Shown: positions 55,325 to 64,000, numbered from the stretch's first letter. The stretch is DNA of 64,000 bases from an uncultured Streptomyces sp. (GCF_947488945.1 NZ_CANLBS010000005.1:62001-126000), one strand, 5' to 3'. A program made the numbers and translations. The notes: generated from the sequence alone by a model not told the origin.

Positions 55325-58300
55325 ATGCCGGCCAACTACGACACCGACGACTACTGGGGCAAGGCCGTCACCCTGTTCACGGGCTACGGCGTGCCCAGCC
55401 GCAAGGGCCTCTTCGAGGACCACCTGAGCAGCAAGGAAGGCATTCCGCTGTTCCGGATGGACATCCAGGGGGTGGGCATGCGGGCGGTGACGGCCGACGA
55501 CTTCTCCGCGCTGAGCGGCTGGATGAAGAGCGGCGGCCAGGACTACGACCTGACCTTCTACCACGCGGGCGGGGACGGCGCGCACAGCGGCGTCTCGATG
55601 CGCAAGGCCCGCATCGTCTTCATCGGCGTGCCGGTCGACGAGCACGGGCGGGCCCGGCTGCTGGAGGCCGGCGAGACGATGTCCGGCGGCGAGTTCACCG
55701 GGGCATACGGCGACGAGTGGGACTTCGGGCCGCTCGGCCAGTACGTCAGCGGCTCGAAGGGGGCCCTGGACGAACTGCTGGACAGCCGCAGCACCCGCGG
55801 GTACGCGTACAACGGGCTGAGCGTGGTGAACGCCGAGGCGGTCGACCTCGACTCGTTCGAGCGGACGGGCCGGGCCTTCGACCGGGCGCTGGCGTTCTTC
55901 ACCGACCACGCCGAGACGCTGGGCCAGTGGGAGACCTCGCTCGGCAGCGAGCAGTCGGCGTGGCGCGGCAAGGCGGCCGGGCTGTTCTGGCACCTGATCC
56001 ACCAGTTGCACAAGAACTACGACAGTTACGTCGACCAGCTCGGCGGAGCCACGTACACCGCGCAGAACTCGACCAGCACCGGCTACACCCCGAAGTCGCA
56101 GCTCAGCGACGCGCTGATCTCGGCGCAGAAGACCCTGATCACCGAGGCGACCAACCTCCGCAACGCGTGGACGGCCTGGGCGAACACCCGGCAGCACGAC
56201 CCGCACCGGGCCGTGATGGAGATCCTCGACAGCGTGTCGGCGTGGGTGCTGGAGAACAACATCCCGCACATCCAGCGTCACACGACGTCCGGCGGCTACT
56301 ACTCCACCACCACCACGACCTACTCCTCGACGGGTGCGTTCAAGCAGGTCCACCCGGAGTACGGCGACCTCAACAACGTGGCCAACTGGAAGAAGATCGG
56401 CGAGGCCGCGGTCGCCAAGTGGAACCAGTACATCGAGACCCATCTGATCCCGGTGGCAACGACGGCCCTCACCAACGTCAACAACGCCTGGATCGAGGTG
56501 CAGGACGCGTTCGCCGATCCGCTGGAGACGAAGAACACCACGACGCTCTCCGAGGAGTACCAGAGCGACCAGGCCGAACTGGCCCAGGAGCAGGCGGAGC
56601 AGAACAGCGAAGACCTCAACAACAGCCTGAACGACCTGAACGACGGCCTGAACGACAGCCTCAACGATCTCGGCGACGGGCTGAACAACCTGGGTGCCGG
56701 GCTCAACGACAACCTCAACGAGATCAACGACGGGTTGAACGACAACCTCAACGACGTCACGGACCATCTCAACGACAACCTGAACGACATGAACGACGGG
56801 CTGAACGACAGCCTCAACGACGTGACCGACGGGCTGAACGACAGCTTGAACGAGACGACCTCGGGGCTCAACGACAGTCTCAACGGTCTCACCGACGGGC
56901 TGGGCGGCGGCACCGACGGGCTCGGCGGCGCGGACGGACTCGGCGGCACCGACGGACTCGGCGGCACCACCACGGACGATCTCAACTCGCTCACCGGTGA
57001 CGGGGGGACCGGTCCCGCCGGGCTGGGAGTGGGCGGCCTCGGCGGACTGGGCGGCCTCACCACCTCGAACCTGAACGGCGGCAAGCCGGACAAGGACGCG
57101 CTGCCGAGCACGATGACCAACCCGGACGGCAGCGTCACCCAGTTGAACGGCGACGGCTCGCTCACCACGACGTACCCGGACGGCACCACGCAGACGGTCG
57201 ACCCCGACGCGGGCACCCTCACCACCACCGCACCCGACGGCACCGTCACCACGTCCGACCTGAACACCGGCGCCGCCTTCACCAACCCGGACGGCTCCAC
57301 CACCACGCTCAACCCCGACGGCACGATCACCACCGACTTCCCGGACGGGACGAGCCAGATCCTGAACCCGGACACCGGGGCGGTCTCCACCACCCACCCG
57401 GACGGCAGCGTCGTCGACTCCCGGCTCAACCCGGACACCGGTACGTTCACCGACGCCGAGGGCAACCCCGCCCAGCTCAACGGCGACGGCTCGCTCACCA
57501 CGACGTACCCGGACGGCACCACGCAGACGGTCGACCCCGACGCGGGCACCCTCACCACCACCGCACCCGACGGCACCGTCACCACGACGGACCTCAACAC
57601 CGGCACCGCCTTCACCAACCCGGACGGCTCCACCACCACGCTCAACCCCGACGGCACCCTCACCACGAAGCACCCCGACGGCACCGTCGAGCAACTCGAC
57701 CCGGACACCGGCGCGCTCACCACCACCCGTCCGGACGGCAGCATCGTCGAGACCAGTCTCAACCCGGACTCCGGCACCTTCAGCACCGCCGACGGGAACC
57801 TGGCCGCGCTCAACGCCGACGGGTCGCTCTCCACGACCTACGCGGACGGCACCAAGCTGACGGTGGACCCCGACGCGGGCACCGTCACCACTTTGAACCC
57901 GGACCGCACCTCCACCGTCACCGCCCTCGACCCCGGCGAGCCGTTCACCAACCCGGACGGCTCCACCACCACGCTCAACCCGGACGGCACCCTCACCACG
58001 AAGTACCCCGACGGCACGGTGGAGCGCCTGAACCCCGGCACCGGAGCGCTCACCACGACCGACCCGCAGGGGCACACCTCCACCACGGACCTGAACGGCC
58101 CCTCCCCCGCGGGGCTGTCCGGAATCCCCGACCTGCCGACGACGAGTTCGGGCTCGCTCAACGGCTCGGTCTCGAACACCGCCGGTTCCGCGTTCGACTC
58201 GCTCACCGACCCGTTCACCAGCGGTTCCTCGCTCGACTCGCTCGGCGCGCTGAACGGTTCGGCCGGCGCGACGGCCGGTGGCGGCGGCGGTTCGTTCCTG

Positions 58301-58801
58301 GACGACTCGGCGGAGTACGAGGAGTACGACAGCTCGCCGTACACCGGCGGGGCACTCGGCGCACCGGGCTCCGGAGGCTCGGCCCTGACCGCGCAGGCGG
58401 GCACGTCCGCCGACTCCGCCTCGTCGCCCGGCGGCATGCCGCTGAACCCGGCGGGCATGGGCGGCGGCATGGGCGGTATGGGGGCCGGCGGCGGCGGGGG
58501 CAACTCCAACGAGCGGGTGCGCAACGTCCTCACGGAGACCGGTGGCGCCGTCAGCAGGCGCGGCGGGGCGGGCGGAGGGCGCGGCGTCGTGGCGGAGGAG
58601 GAAGAGGAGATGCGGGTCACCCGGGGAGGTGCCCCCGCGACCAGTTCGAGCCCGTTCTATCCGATGGGGGGCGGCGCCGGGAACGGTCAGGGCGGCCAGT
58701 CCACGGAGAGCGGTGACCGGTCGCGCAACAGCTGGGTGCCGGAGGACGAGGACGTGTGGGGCACCGACGACGGTGGCGCACCCGCGGTGATCGGACGATG
58801 A
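55325..58801 (+). CDS. Large AAWKG-type WxG protein with hendecad and PDG repeats
   Basis: 1158 residues, ATG 55325 after GAAGG. N-terminal about 430 residues are helical with a WxG-like turn QSAWRGKAAG at 210-219, as in proteins named AAWKG family in Streptomyces. Residues about 441-530 are 11-residue repeats of pattern GLNDSLNDVTD, a likely extended coiled coil. Residues about 608-920 are Asp/Thr-rich PDGT(T/S) beta repeats in a 111-residue higher-order unit. A Gly/Ser region leads to a C-terminus SWVPEDEDVWGTDDG, a motif recurrent in actinobacterial T7SS proteins. No signal peptide. Likely a T7SS substrate exposed at the surface; function unknown. Confidence 0.8.
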   Translation: MPANYDTDDYWGKAVTLFTGYGVPSRKGLFEDHLSSKEGIPLFRMDIQGVGMRAVTADDFSALSGWMKSGGQDYDLTFYHAGGDGAHSGVSMRKARIVFIGVPVDEHGRARLLEAGETMSGGEFTGAYGDEWDFGPLGQYVSGSKGALDELLDSRSTRGYAYNGLSVVNAEAVDLDSFERTGRAFDRALAFFTDHAETLGQWETSLGSEQSAWRGKAAGLFWHLIHQLHKNYDSYVDQLGGATYTAQNSTSTGYTPKSQLSDALISAQKTLITEATNLRNAWTAWANTRQHDPHRAVMEILDSVSAWVLENNIPHIQRHTTSGGYYSTTTTTYSSTGAFKQVHPEYGDLNNVANWKKIGEAAVAKWNQYIETHLIPVATTALTNVNNAWIEVQDAFADPLETKNTTTLSEEYQSDQAELAQEQAEQNSEDLNNSLNDLNDGLNDSLNDLGDGLNNLGAGLNDNLNEINDGLNDNLNDVTDHLNDNLNDMNDGLNDSLNDVTDGLNDSLNETTSGLNDSLNGLTDGLGGGTDGLGGADGLGGTDGLGGTTTDDLNSLTGDGGTGPAGLGVGGLGGLGGLTTSNLNGGKPDKDALPSTMTNPDGSVTQLNGDGSLTTTYPDGTTQTVDPDAGTLTTTAPDGTVTTSDLNTGAAFTNPDGSTTTLNPDGTITTDFPDGTSQILNPDTGAVSTTHPDGSVVDSRLNPDTGTFTDAEGNPAQLNGDGSLTTTYPDGTTQTVDPDAGTLTTTAPDGTVTTTDLNTGTAFTNPDGSTTTLNPDGTLTTKHPDGTVEQLDPDTGALTTTRPDGSIVETSLNPDSGTFSTADGNLAALNADGSLSTTYADGTKLTVDPDAGTVTTLNPDRTSTVTALDPGEPFTNPDGSTTTLNPDGTLTTKYPDGTVERLNPGTGALTTTDPQGHTSTTDLNGPSPAGLSGIPDLPTTSSGSLNGSVSNTAGSAFDSLTDPFTSGSSLDSLGALNGSAGATAGGGGGSFLDDSAEYEEYDSSPYTGGALGAPGSGGSALTAQAGTSADSASSPGGMPLNPAGMGGGMGGMGAGGGGGNSNERVRNVLTETGGAVSRRGGAGGGRGVVAEEEEEMRVTRGGAPATSSSPFYPMGGGAGNGQGGQSTESGDRSRNSWVPEDEDVWGTDDGGAPAVIGR
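56645..56910 (+). repeat. Eleven-codon (33-bp) hendecad repeat tract
   Basis: About eight units of the 11-residue pattern GLNDxLNDxxD in the WxG repeat protein. Leu occurs at fixed 4/7 spacing, as in hendecad coiled coils. DNA copies are diverged at third positions, pointing to purifying selection at the protein level. Confidence 0.7.
57146..58080 (+). repeat. 333-bp higher-order repeat (PDG repeat domain)
   Basis: Three units start at 57146, 57479 and 57812, each 333 bp (111 codons), the last incomplete. Units 1 and 2 share about 100 bp of identical DNA at their start. Within each unit the NPDG/YPDGT motif recurs about every 18-20 residues. Confidence 0.75.
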
Positions 58802-58838
58802 ACGGGACTACGGCCGGGAGCCGTCGGGAGGGGCGACG

Positions 58839-59282
58839 ATGAAGGAGTCCATCGAGCAGCGGCTCGCCCAGGCGATGGCCGAACTCGCTCAGACGGAGGC
58901 GGCGGTGGCCCGTGCCGAGTCCGAACTGATCGACGCGCACTGCTCCGTACGCTCCCAGGACCGCGCCGTCGAGGTGACGGTCAGCGCGCAGGGCGATCTG
59001 ACGGAGCTGAAGTTCCTGGACGGCAAGTACCGGACGATGGCGGCCTCGCAGCTCGCGGTCAGTGTGCTGGAGGCGGTGCAGGAGGCCCGCGCGCAGATGG
59101 CGCGGCGGGTGATGCGCACCTTCGAGCCGTTCACCGCGGCCAGCCCGTCCGTCCCGGAGCTGACCGGGGTCGACGTGGACTGGAACAAGGTCTTCGGCCC
59201 GGGAGTGCTGGAAGGTCCCTCGTCCGGCGGTGCACGCGCGTCGTCGCGGCGGCTGCGGGACGAGATCGGCGAGGAGGACTGA
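58839..59282 (+). CDS. YbaB/EbfC-family-like protein
   Basis: 147 residues. Residues 1-40 are a helix rich in Ala/Glu, then VEVTVSAQGDLTELKFLDGKY and a second helix VSVLEAVQEARAQMARRVM, the helix-strand-helix layout of YbaB/EbfC nucleoid proteins. The C-terminus is extended by 40 residues (TGVDVDWNKVFGPGVLE). YbaB-like genes recur in actinobacterial T7SS loci, where their role may be scaffolding of WXG partners rather than DNA binding. ATG 58839 follows GGGAGGGG. Confidence 0.78.
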   Translation: MKESIEQRLAQAMAELAQTEAAVARAESELIDAHCSVRSQDRAVEVTVSAQGDLTELKFLDGKYRTMAASQLAVSVLEAVQEARAQMARRVMRTFEPFTAASPSVPELTGVDVDWNKVFGPGVLEGPSSGGARASSRRLRDEIGEED

Positions 59283-59288
59283 GAGAAG

Positions 59289-59642
59289 ATGCCCGAAGGA
59301 AACGCCTACTACGCCGAGCCGGGGCGGCTCCAGGCCGGCGCCCGGCAGATCGACCAGATCAGCGCGCTGGCGCAGGAGATCGTCCACGAGTTCGTGTCGG
59401 CGGTCAACCTGACCCGCGACTGGCCGGGTACCGACGACAGCTACGCCAAAGAGGTGCTGCCGCAGGAGAAGAAGGAGCGCGAGGCGGCCCTGGACACGGG
59501 CCTCGCGCTGTCGAAGGCCGTCGTGGGCGTCGCCGACGGCACGATGTCCAATTTGAGCAACATCCTCTCCACCCAGAGCGGCGTGCTCGACTCGATCCGG
59601 TCCTCCTCGCGCGGCGGCAACGGCAACGGCGGGAAGCACTGA
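59289..59642 (+). CDS. Small WXG-type protein
   Basis: 117 residues; helix, turn with TRDWPGTDDSYAKEV (WxG as WPG near residue 43), helix, and a Ser/Gly/Asn tail. It fits an ESX-1-like secreted protein partner. The ribosome site is GGAGGA inside the end of the preceding YbaB-like gene, and the giant zincin gene begins 8 bp after its stop, so these three are tightly linked and this protein may pair with the N-domain of the giant protein. Confidence 0.8.
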   Translation: MPEGNAYYAEPGRLQAGARQIDQISALAQEIVHEFVSAVNLTRDWPGTDDSYAKEVLPQEKKEREAALDTGLALSKAVVGVADGTMSNLSNILSTQSGVLDSIRSSSRGGNGNGGKH

Positions 59643-59649
59643 CCCCTCG

Positions 59650-62600
59650 ATGACCATCCACGTCTCGCCGCAGCTGAACAACCTGCTCTTCGTGCTCATC
59701 GGGGAGCGGATGCTTCAGGCCGACGAGGACAAGGCGTACGCGAGTCACCAGCCGTACCACCGGCTGGGCAAGCGCGTCGTCGACCTGTCCGACCTCATCG
59801 AGCAGTCCGTCGTCGGGGTCGGGCGGGCACTGCCGCCGCAGGTCGGCAACAACTACGTCCGCGCGATGAACCTGTTCGTGGACAGCGGCGGGACCAACTA
59901 CCTGCGCGAGTTCGCCGGGCAGTTGGACACGATCGCGCAGGGCCGGGTCAAGAGCTCCATGGACATCATGGAGTCGAAGTGGCAGATCATCGCGGAGCTG
60001 ATCCGACTCCTCATCGAACTGGCCATCATCCTGGCCCTGTCCATCTTCACCGGCGGCTCGGCGGCGAGTCAGGCCGCGGTGGCGAAGGCCCGCAGCCGGG
60101 TCGCCATCCTGACCGCGCTGGACACACTGCTCAAGCGCACCCACCTCATGCCGAGCCTGTCCGAGGCGTTCGAGGAGGCGTTCACCACGTTCGCGGTGCG
60201 CCTGGCGATGATGACGCAGGCGCCGCCCGGCCGCCGGCCCGACGGCTTCGACTGGGGCCAGATCCTGAAGGACGGCGCGTTCGGGGCGCTCGCCGGCGGC
60301 TTCCACGAGCTCTTCTCGCACGTCACCAAGACCTTCGGGAAGACCTTCACCAACATCTTCGACAACCCGAACGGAAACCCGTTCAACAAGAACCTCACCG
60401 ACATCACGACGAAGGTCACCACCCCTCCGCCGCCGCGCAACAAGTGGCTGGACGAGACCGCCGACATCGCGGACAACTTCCTGGTCTCCGGCGCCTCCGA
60501 ATCGGTCGCCGAGATCTTCGTCAACGGCCTCTTCGACGGCAAGTGGACCACCAGCCTGGACACCTTCCTCGGCTCCGGAATCAGTTCGGTCGTGGAGAAG
60601 GGACTCGGCGACGGCACGGAGAAGTTCGGCAGCTCGATCGGCGAGGGCCTCGGATTCCACGACATCAACGTCGATCCGGTGACGATCGACCGGGCGGACA
60701 CCGGCGGCGGCGACGGCCGCCCCGACACCACCGGCGGCGGACCGGGCGCGTTCGTCGGCCCCGGTGCGTCCGGGGGGAACCGTACGGGGTCGGGTGCGGG
60801 GACAGGCACGGGCACGGGTACGGGCGTCGACCGGCCCGGTGCGGACGGTCCGACGGTACGGGGGCCGGGTTCGACGGACCTGCTCGACGGCGCCGGCGGC
60901 AGGACGATCGACGTGCCGGGCCTCGACGACGTGCCGTCGCTCGACTCCGTCACGCGCGACGAGGTGACGGTCTCCGGGGGCGGTACGGGGACCGCGGGGC
61001 CGGGTACCACGGGGACGGGAACAAGCAGTACAGGCTCGGGCTCGGGCACGGGGACCACGGGCACGGGCACTACGGGCACTACGGCCTCGGGGACCACGGG
61101 CACGGGGACCACGGGCACGGGTCCCAAGGGCGCGGGCACGGACGGCGACCGGTTCGAGGACCCCGCAGGCGCTGTCGGCACCGTCGGAACCGGGGACCTG
61201 CAAGGGGGTGCGTCCGGGCAGTCCGTGCCGCCGCCGGGGGCGCACACGCCCGGGAACCCGGGCGGCGCGCCTGCACCGTCGGGAACCAATTCGGCGCGAA
61301 ACAAAGACAGTTCGGATCTCGCTGCGAACGATGACCGGCCGCAGGCGGTCCCGTCGGACGAGACCGACGCCCCGGTCACCGACACCTCGGTCATCAACAC
61401 TCCGGGCACCGGCACCTCGGACACCGACACCACCGCGACCTCCACCGACGTCACGGCCGGCACCGGGGGCCCGGACACCGCCGGCGGCGCGCCCGTCCCC
61501 TCCGAGGGCACCGGGAGCAGCGTCGGCACGGGCATCCCCGGCACCGCCCACGCGCCCGACGGGACCACGGGGACCGGCGGGAGGACGGTCGCGGACGTGG
61601 TGGCGGAACTCGGCGGGTCCGACTCGGTCGCGCCGCCGGCCCCGGCCACCCCGGCGCCCTCCCCCACCACCGCGCAGGCCGAGCCGCCCGTGGTCGTCGC
61701 CCCGCCGTCGGCGGTCGCGCCGGGCGGGGCCCCTGGCGGAGCCCCGGGAACGGGCACCGCTCCGGCCGCCACCGCCCCTGCCGCCACCGCTCCGGCCGCC
61801 GGTACCGGCCAGCCCGGCACCACCCCGTCCGGCGCCCGCCCCGCACCCGGCGCCGGCACGCCGGCGGACCCGGCCGACGACACCTCCGGGAGCGTCCCCG
61901 ACCCCGCGGCCGACGAGACCCCGACCGACTCCGCGCACCCCCAGGACGGCACGGGCTCCGTCACGGACGGCCCGGCACCCACCGGCACCGCCCCGACCGA
62001 TGGCCCGCCTCCCACCGGCACCACCCCGGCCGACGCCCCGGTGGCCGGGACCACCCCGGCCACCGTCGCCGCCGCCACCCCGCCGCCCGTCACCCCCCAG
62101 CCCCCGCCCGGCTGGTCCGACGCCCGCGACGCGGCGGCCGTGGAGCCGCGCCGGCACACCTGGGTCGACCCCGTGTCGACGCCGCCGACGGCGGACGGGA
62201 CCGGCACCACCCAGTACGTGGTCGACTCCGCCTTCGACGTCCGCCGCTTCGTCCACGACGGCGAGCCGGTCACGGACCTCACGGTCGAGGTGGCGTTCAC
62301 CGACGGGCACCTCGTCCCGGAGTCCGTCCGTCAGGACCTCTGGCAGCGGACGGTGGCGGGCGTGGAGCGGGTCTTCAACGCGCCGGGCCACCGCCTGCCC
62401 GGCGGCGAGCGGCTGCACGTGACGGTGGTCCCGGCCGCGCCGGGCAGCACGCCGCACCTGGAGGTGCGGCTCACCGCCGATCCCGACGCCGCGATGTCGC
62501 AGCACACCTGGGCGACCGACGCGACGGAGAACGACCTCGCCCACGAGATCGGCCACCAGCTCGGGCTGCGCGACGAGTACCGCGACTCCACCGCGCCGCA

Positions 62601-64000
62601 CCGGCCCGCCGTGTCCGGCAGCCTCATGGGCGCGTACGACCGGCCCGTCACCGAGTCGACCGCGGACGCGGGCGAGCCCGCCCCCGTGCTCGTCCCGCCT
62701 GCCGTCGGGACGGACGGGCGACCGCTGCCGCCGGTCGGCGCCGGCTACGCCCAGGCGGGACTCCGGCCCCGCCACCTCGCCCTGCTGAACGCCGTGGTGG
62801 GCGACCCGTCGCCGCCGGTACGCGGCGCCACCAGCGGTGCCGAAACCTCCGAACCGACCGCGCCGCGGCCTTCCACGACGGCCTCCTCCACGCAGGTGCC
62901 CGGCGCCGACCCGCTGATGTACCGCCGGCGCGGCAAGAACGCCAAGCCCGACATGCAGGGGAAGGACGACGAGCGCGCGTCGAGCCGGACCACCGGACAC
63001 GGCGACGGCACGTCGGGCGGGATACCGCTGAGCACCCTGACTCCTGCCCCGACCACCTCCGACTCCCTCGTCCCACCGCCCCCGAAGTCCTCCCGGACCC
63101 TCTCGGCGCCCCCGCCGTCCGACCCGTCGCCGCGGCCGTCCGCCTACGTGCGGGACTACGGCTCGCGGCGGGACGGCATCGTCGGTCTGGTCCACGTGGA
63201 GCCGCTGCCCGACCACGTGGTGGACGGACTCCACCGCCAGGTGCTGACCGCGCTCGGCCTGCCGGCGGACACCGCCGACTCCCATCCGGTGCTGGTGCGG
63301 GTGCGGGACGTGCTCAGCGCCGAGGCGATGTCCCTGAAGCTGGCGTACCTGCTGTCCACCGCCGGGCATCCGGTCACTGTCACGGTCGACGGACGGCCGA
63401 GGACCGTGCACGTACGGCTGACCCTGCACGACCCGCAACCGAACCGGCGGGACGGCGAGCACTACACCGCGGACCCGGACATCCATGTGGAGCGGCGCGG
63501 CCAGGGCACCCAGGAGAGCGGGTCCACCGAGGGGTCGGGCAACATCCGGACGATCCCGGTGCCCTGGACCGGCGCGTTCCCGATCATGGCGGCGGGGTCG
63601 ACGCGCGCGGTGGACCTCACCCCGTCGTTGTCGCTGACGCACAACCAGTACTCCTCCTCCAGCACGGTCACCCAGGTGGTGCAGTCCACCTCGGCGCAGC
63701 GCAGCAACGAGGCGTCGCAGGGGTTCACGTTCGACTCGCGGTGGCAGGTGCGGGTGGACGACGGCGCCACGCCCACGGCTCCGCCCCTCTGGGGCACGGC
63801 GCAGTCGCACGGCCCGGTGACCGTGTGGTTCCCCGAGCACCTCGCGGCGCCGGACGCGGACGGCAAGAAGCTGCCGGCTCCGGCCGCCCTGGACGACCTG
63901 CCGGTGTGGGGCGTGGACTCGGTCGCCGAACCGGGCCGGCTGCTGCGGGAGGCGCACAGCGCGTTCGCCGGGGAACTGAACGACCTCTCGGAGGCGTCGC
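59650..64000 (+). CDS. Giant T7SS-linked protein: CpnT-like N-domain and metzincin protease domain (3' end outside window)
   Basis: At least 1450 residues; the frame stays open to the window end. Residues 1-200 resemble the helical N-domain of CpnT-type exported toxins (IGERMLQADEDKAYA, hydrophobic helix 117-137 RLLIELAIILALSIF). Residues about 365-860 are Gly/Thr then Pro/Ala/Thr low complexity. At about 870-1020 lies a zinc-protease domain with HEIGHQLGLRD (His965, Glu966, His969, Asp975) and a Met-turn SLMGAY (Met993), the HExxHxxGxxD plus Met-turn layout of snapalysin-like metzincins. After another linker, residues 1150-1450 form an unassigned beta-rich region. No signal peptide, so export via the neighbouring T7SS is inferred. 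Could act as a protease effector against proteins outside the cell or in rivals. Confidence 0.82.
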   Translation, partial: MTIHVSPQLNNLLFVLIGERMLQADEDKAYASHQPYHRLGKRVVDLSDLIEQSVVGVGRALPPQVGNNYVRAMNLFVDSGGTNYLREFAGQLDTIAQGRVKSSMDIMESKWQIIAELIRLLIELAIILALSIFTGGSAASQAAVAKARSRVAILTALDTLLKRTHLMPSLSEAFEEAFTTFAVRLAMMTQAPPGRRPDGFDWGQILKDGAFGALAGGFHELFSHVTKTFGKTFTNIFDNPNGNPFNKNLTDITTKVTTPPPPRNKWLDETADIADNFLVSGASESVAEIFVNGLFDGKWTTSLDTFLGSGISSVVEKGLGDGTEKFGSSIGEGLGFHDINVDPVTIDRADTGGGDGRPDTTGGGPGAFVGPGASGGNRTGSGAGTGTGTGTGVDRPGADGPTVRGPGSTDLLDGAGGRTIDVPGLDDVPSLDSVTRDEVTVSGGGTGTAGPGTTGTGTSSTGSGSGTGTTGTGTTGTTASGTTGTGTTGTGPKGAGTDGDRFEDPAGAVGTVGTGDLQGGASGQSVPPPGAHTPGNPGGAPAPSGTNSARNKDSSDLAANDDRPQAVPSDETDAPVTDTSVINTPGTGTSDTDTTATSTDVTAGTGGPDTAGGAPVPSEGTGSSVGTGIPGTAHAPDGTTGTGGRTVADVVAELGGSDSVAPPAPATPAPSPTTAQAEPPVVVAPPSAVAPGGAPGGAPGTGTAPAATAPAATAPAAGTGQPGTTPSGARPAPGAGTPADPADDTSGSVPDPAADETPTDSAHPQDGTGSVTDGPAPTGTAPTDGPPPTGTTPADAPVAGTTPATVAAATPPPVTPQPPPGWSDARDAAAVEPRRHTWVDPVSTPPTADGTGTTQYVVDSAFDVRRFVHDGEPVTDLTVEVAFTDGHLVPESVRQDLWQRTVAGVERVFNAPGHRLPGGERLHVTVVPAAPGSTPHLEVRLTADPDAAMSQHTWATDATENDLAHEIGHQLGLRDEYRDSTAPHRPAVSGSLMGAYDRPVTESTADAGEPAPVLVPPAVGTDGRPLPPVGAGYAQAGLRPRHLALLNAVVGDPSPPVRGATSGAETSEPTAPRPSTTASSTQVPGADPLMYRRRGKNAKPDMQGKDDERASSRTTGHGDGTSGGIPLSTLTPAPTTSDSLVPPPPKSSRTLSAPPPSDPSPRPSAYVRDYGSRRDGIVGLVHVEPLPDHVVDGLHRQVLTALGLPADTADSHPVLVRVRDVLSAEAMSLKLAYLLSTAGHPVTVTVDGRPRTVHVRLTLHDPQPNRRDGEHYTADPDIHVERRGQGTQESGSTEGSGNIRTIPVPWTGAFPIMAAGSTRAVDLTPSLSLTHNQYSSSSTVTQVVQSTSAQRSNEASQGFTFDSRWQVRVDDGATPTAPPLWGTAQSHGPVTVWFPEHLAAPDADGKKLPAPAALDDLPVWGVDSVAEPGRLLREAHSAFAGELNDLSEAS

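Noticed and set aside
60780..61140. GGCACGGG/ACGGGCAC simple-repeat tract as an independent repeat element
   Set aside because: It is in-frame coding for the Gly-Thr linker of the giant protein, so it is protein low complexity rather than a separate DNA element.

Overview
The window looks like chromosomal DNA of a Streptomyces (or very close actinomycete). G+C is very high, GTG and occasional TTG starts are used, long antisense open frames shadow nearly every gene, and two actinobacterial signature loci are present: a whiE-type spore-pigment polyketide cluster and a type VII (ESX/WXG100) secretion locus. I saw no rRNA, tRNA, insertion sequence, phage module or CRISPR array. Many genes end in long, near-perfect GC hairpins (14-20 bp stems, often 4-nt loops, no U-tract), the usual terminator style of streptomycetes.

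Layout. 1-3.0 kb: end of an unknown gene, then two luciferase-like (LLM) flavin monooxygenases preceded on the minus strand by a short putative leader peptide of the type found before sulfur-scavenging genes. 3.4-5.6 kb: a secreted beta-helix protein and an O-methyltransferase, converging on the pigment cluster. 5.7-12.8 kb: the whiE-type cluster, with seven minus-strand genes (SchA/CurD-like protein, cupin, KS-alpha, chain-length factor, ACP, aromatase/cyclase, second cyclase) and a divergent FAD hydroxylase. 12.9-17.9 kb: class F sortase, a small secreted protein and a penicillin acylase with a discoidin domain. 18.1-22.4 kb: S1P-lyase-like PLP decarboxylase overlapping a GPH-type transporter, then an SsuD-like monooxygenase. 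23-26.4 kb: a DrrC-like UvrA paralogue and a divergent HxlR/DoxX pair. 26.5-34 kb: a secreted FG-GAP propeller protein, an acetyltransferase, a PlsC acyltransferase and a 1255-residue secreted subtilase. 34.4-39 kb: a Ku plus stand-alone LigD ligase-domain NHEJ pair, divergent from a TetR regulator and AidB-like acyl-CoA dehydrogenase. 39-40.6 kb: a membrane-anchored protein with a golvesin-like C-terminal domain.

41-64 kb is the type VII secretion locus. It holds a beta-helix/double-AAA+ (EccA-type) protein, a mycosin, a maltokinase-cap-like protein, EccC (three ATPase domains), EccD and EccB. These are followed by a co-oriented string of substrate-type genes: two adjacent WXG100-size proteins, an associated helical protein, a 1158-residue repeat protein with a WxG motif, a YbaB/EbfC-like protein and a third WXG-type protein. 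Last comes a giant protein that runs off the window; it has a CpnT-like N-terminus and a complete metzincin zinc-protease signature. No eccE is visible. eccC and eccD diverge from a short spacer containing a tandem 33-bp direct repeat.

The most interesting points are the giant metzincin-bearing candidate effector, the internally amplified repeat protein beside it, the tandem repeat between eccC and eccD, the interlocked hairpins between eccB and the WXG100 genes, and a mycosin that appears to lack the usual oxyanion-hole Asn. All functional statements are from motif reading; no database search was run.
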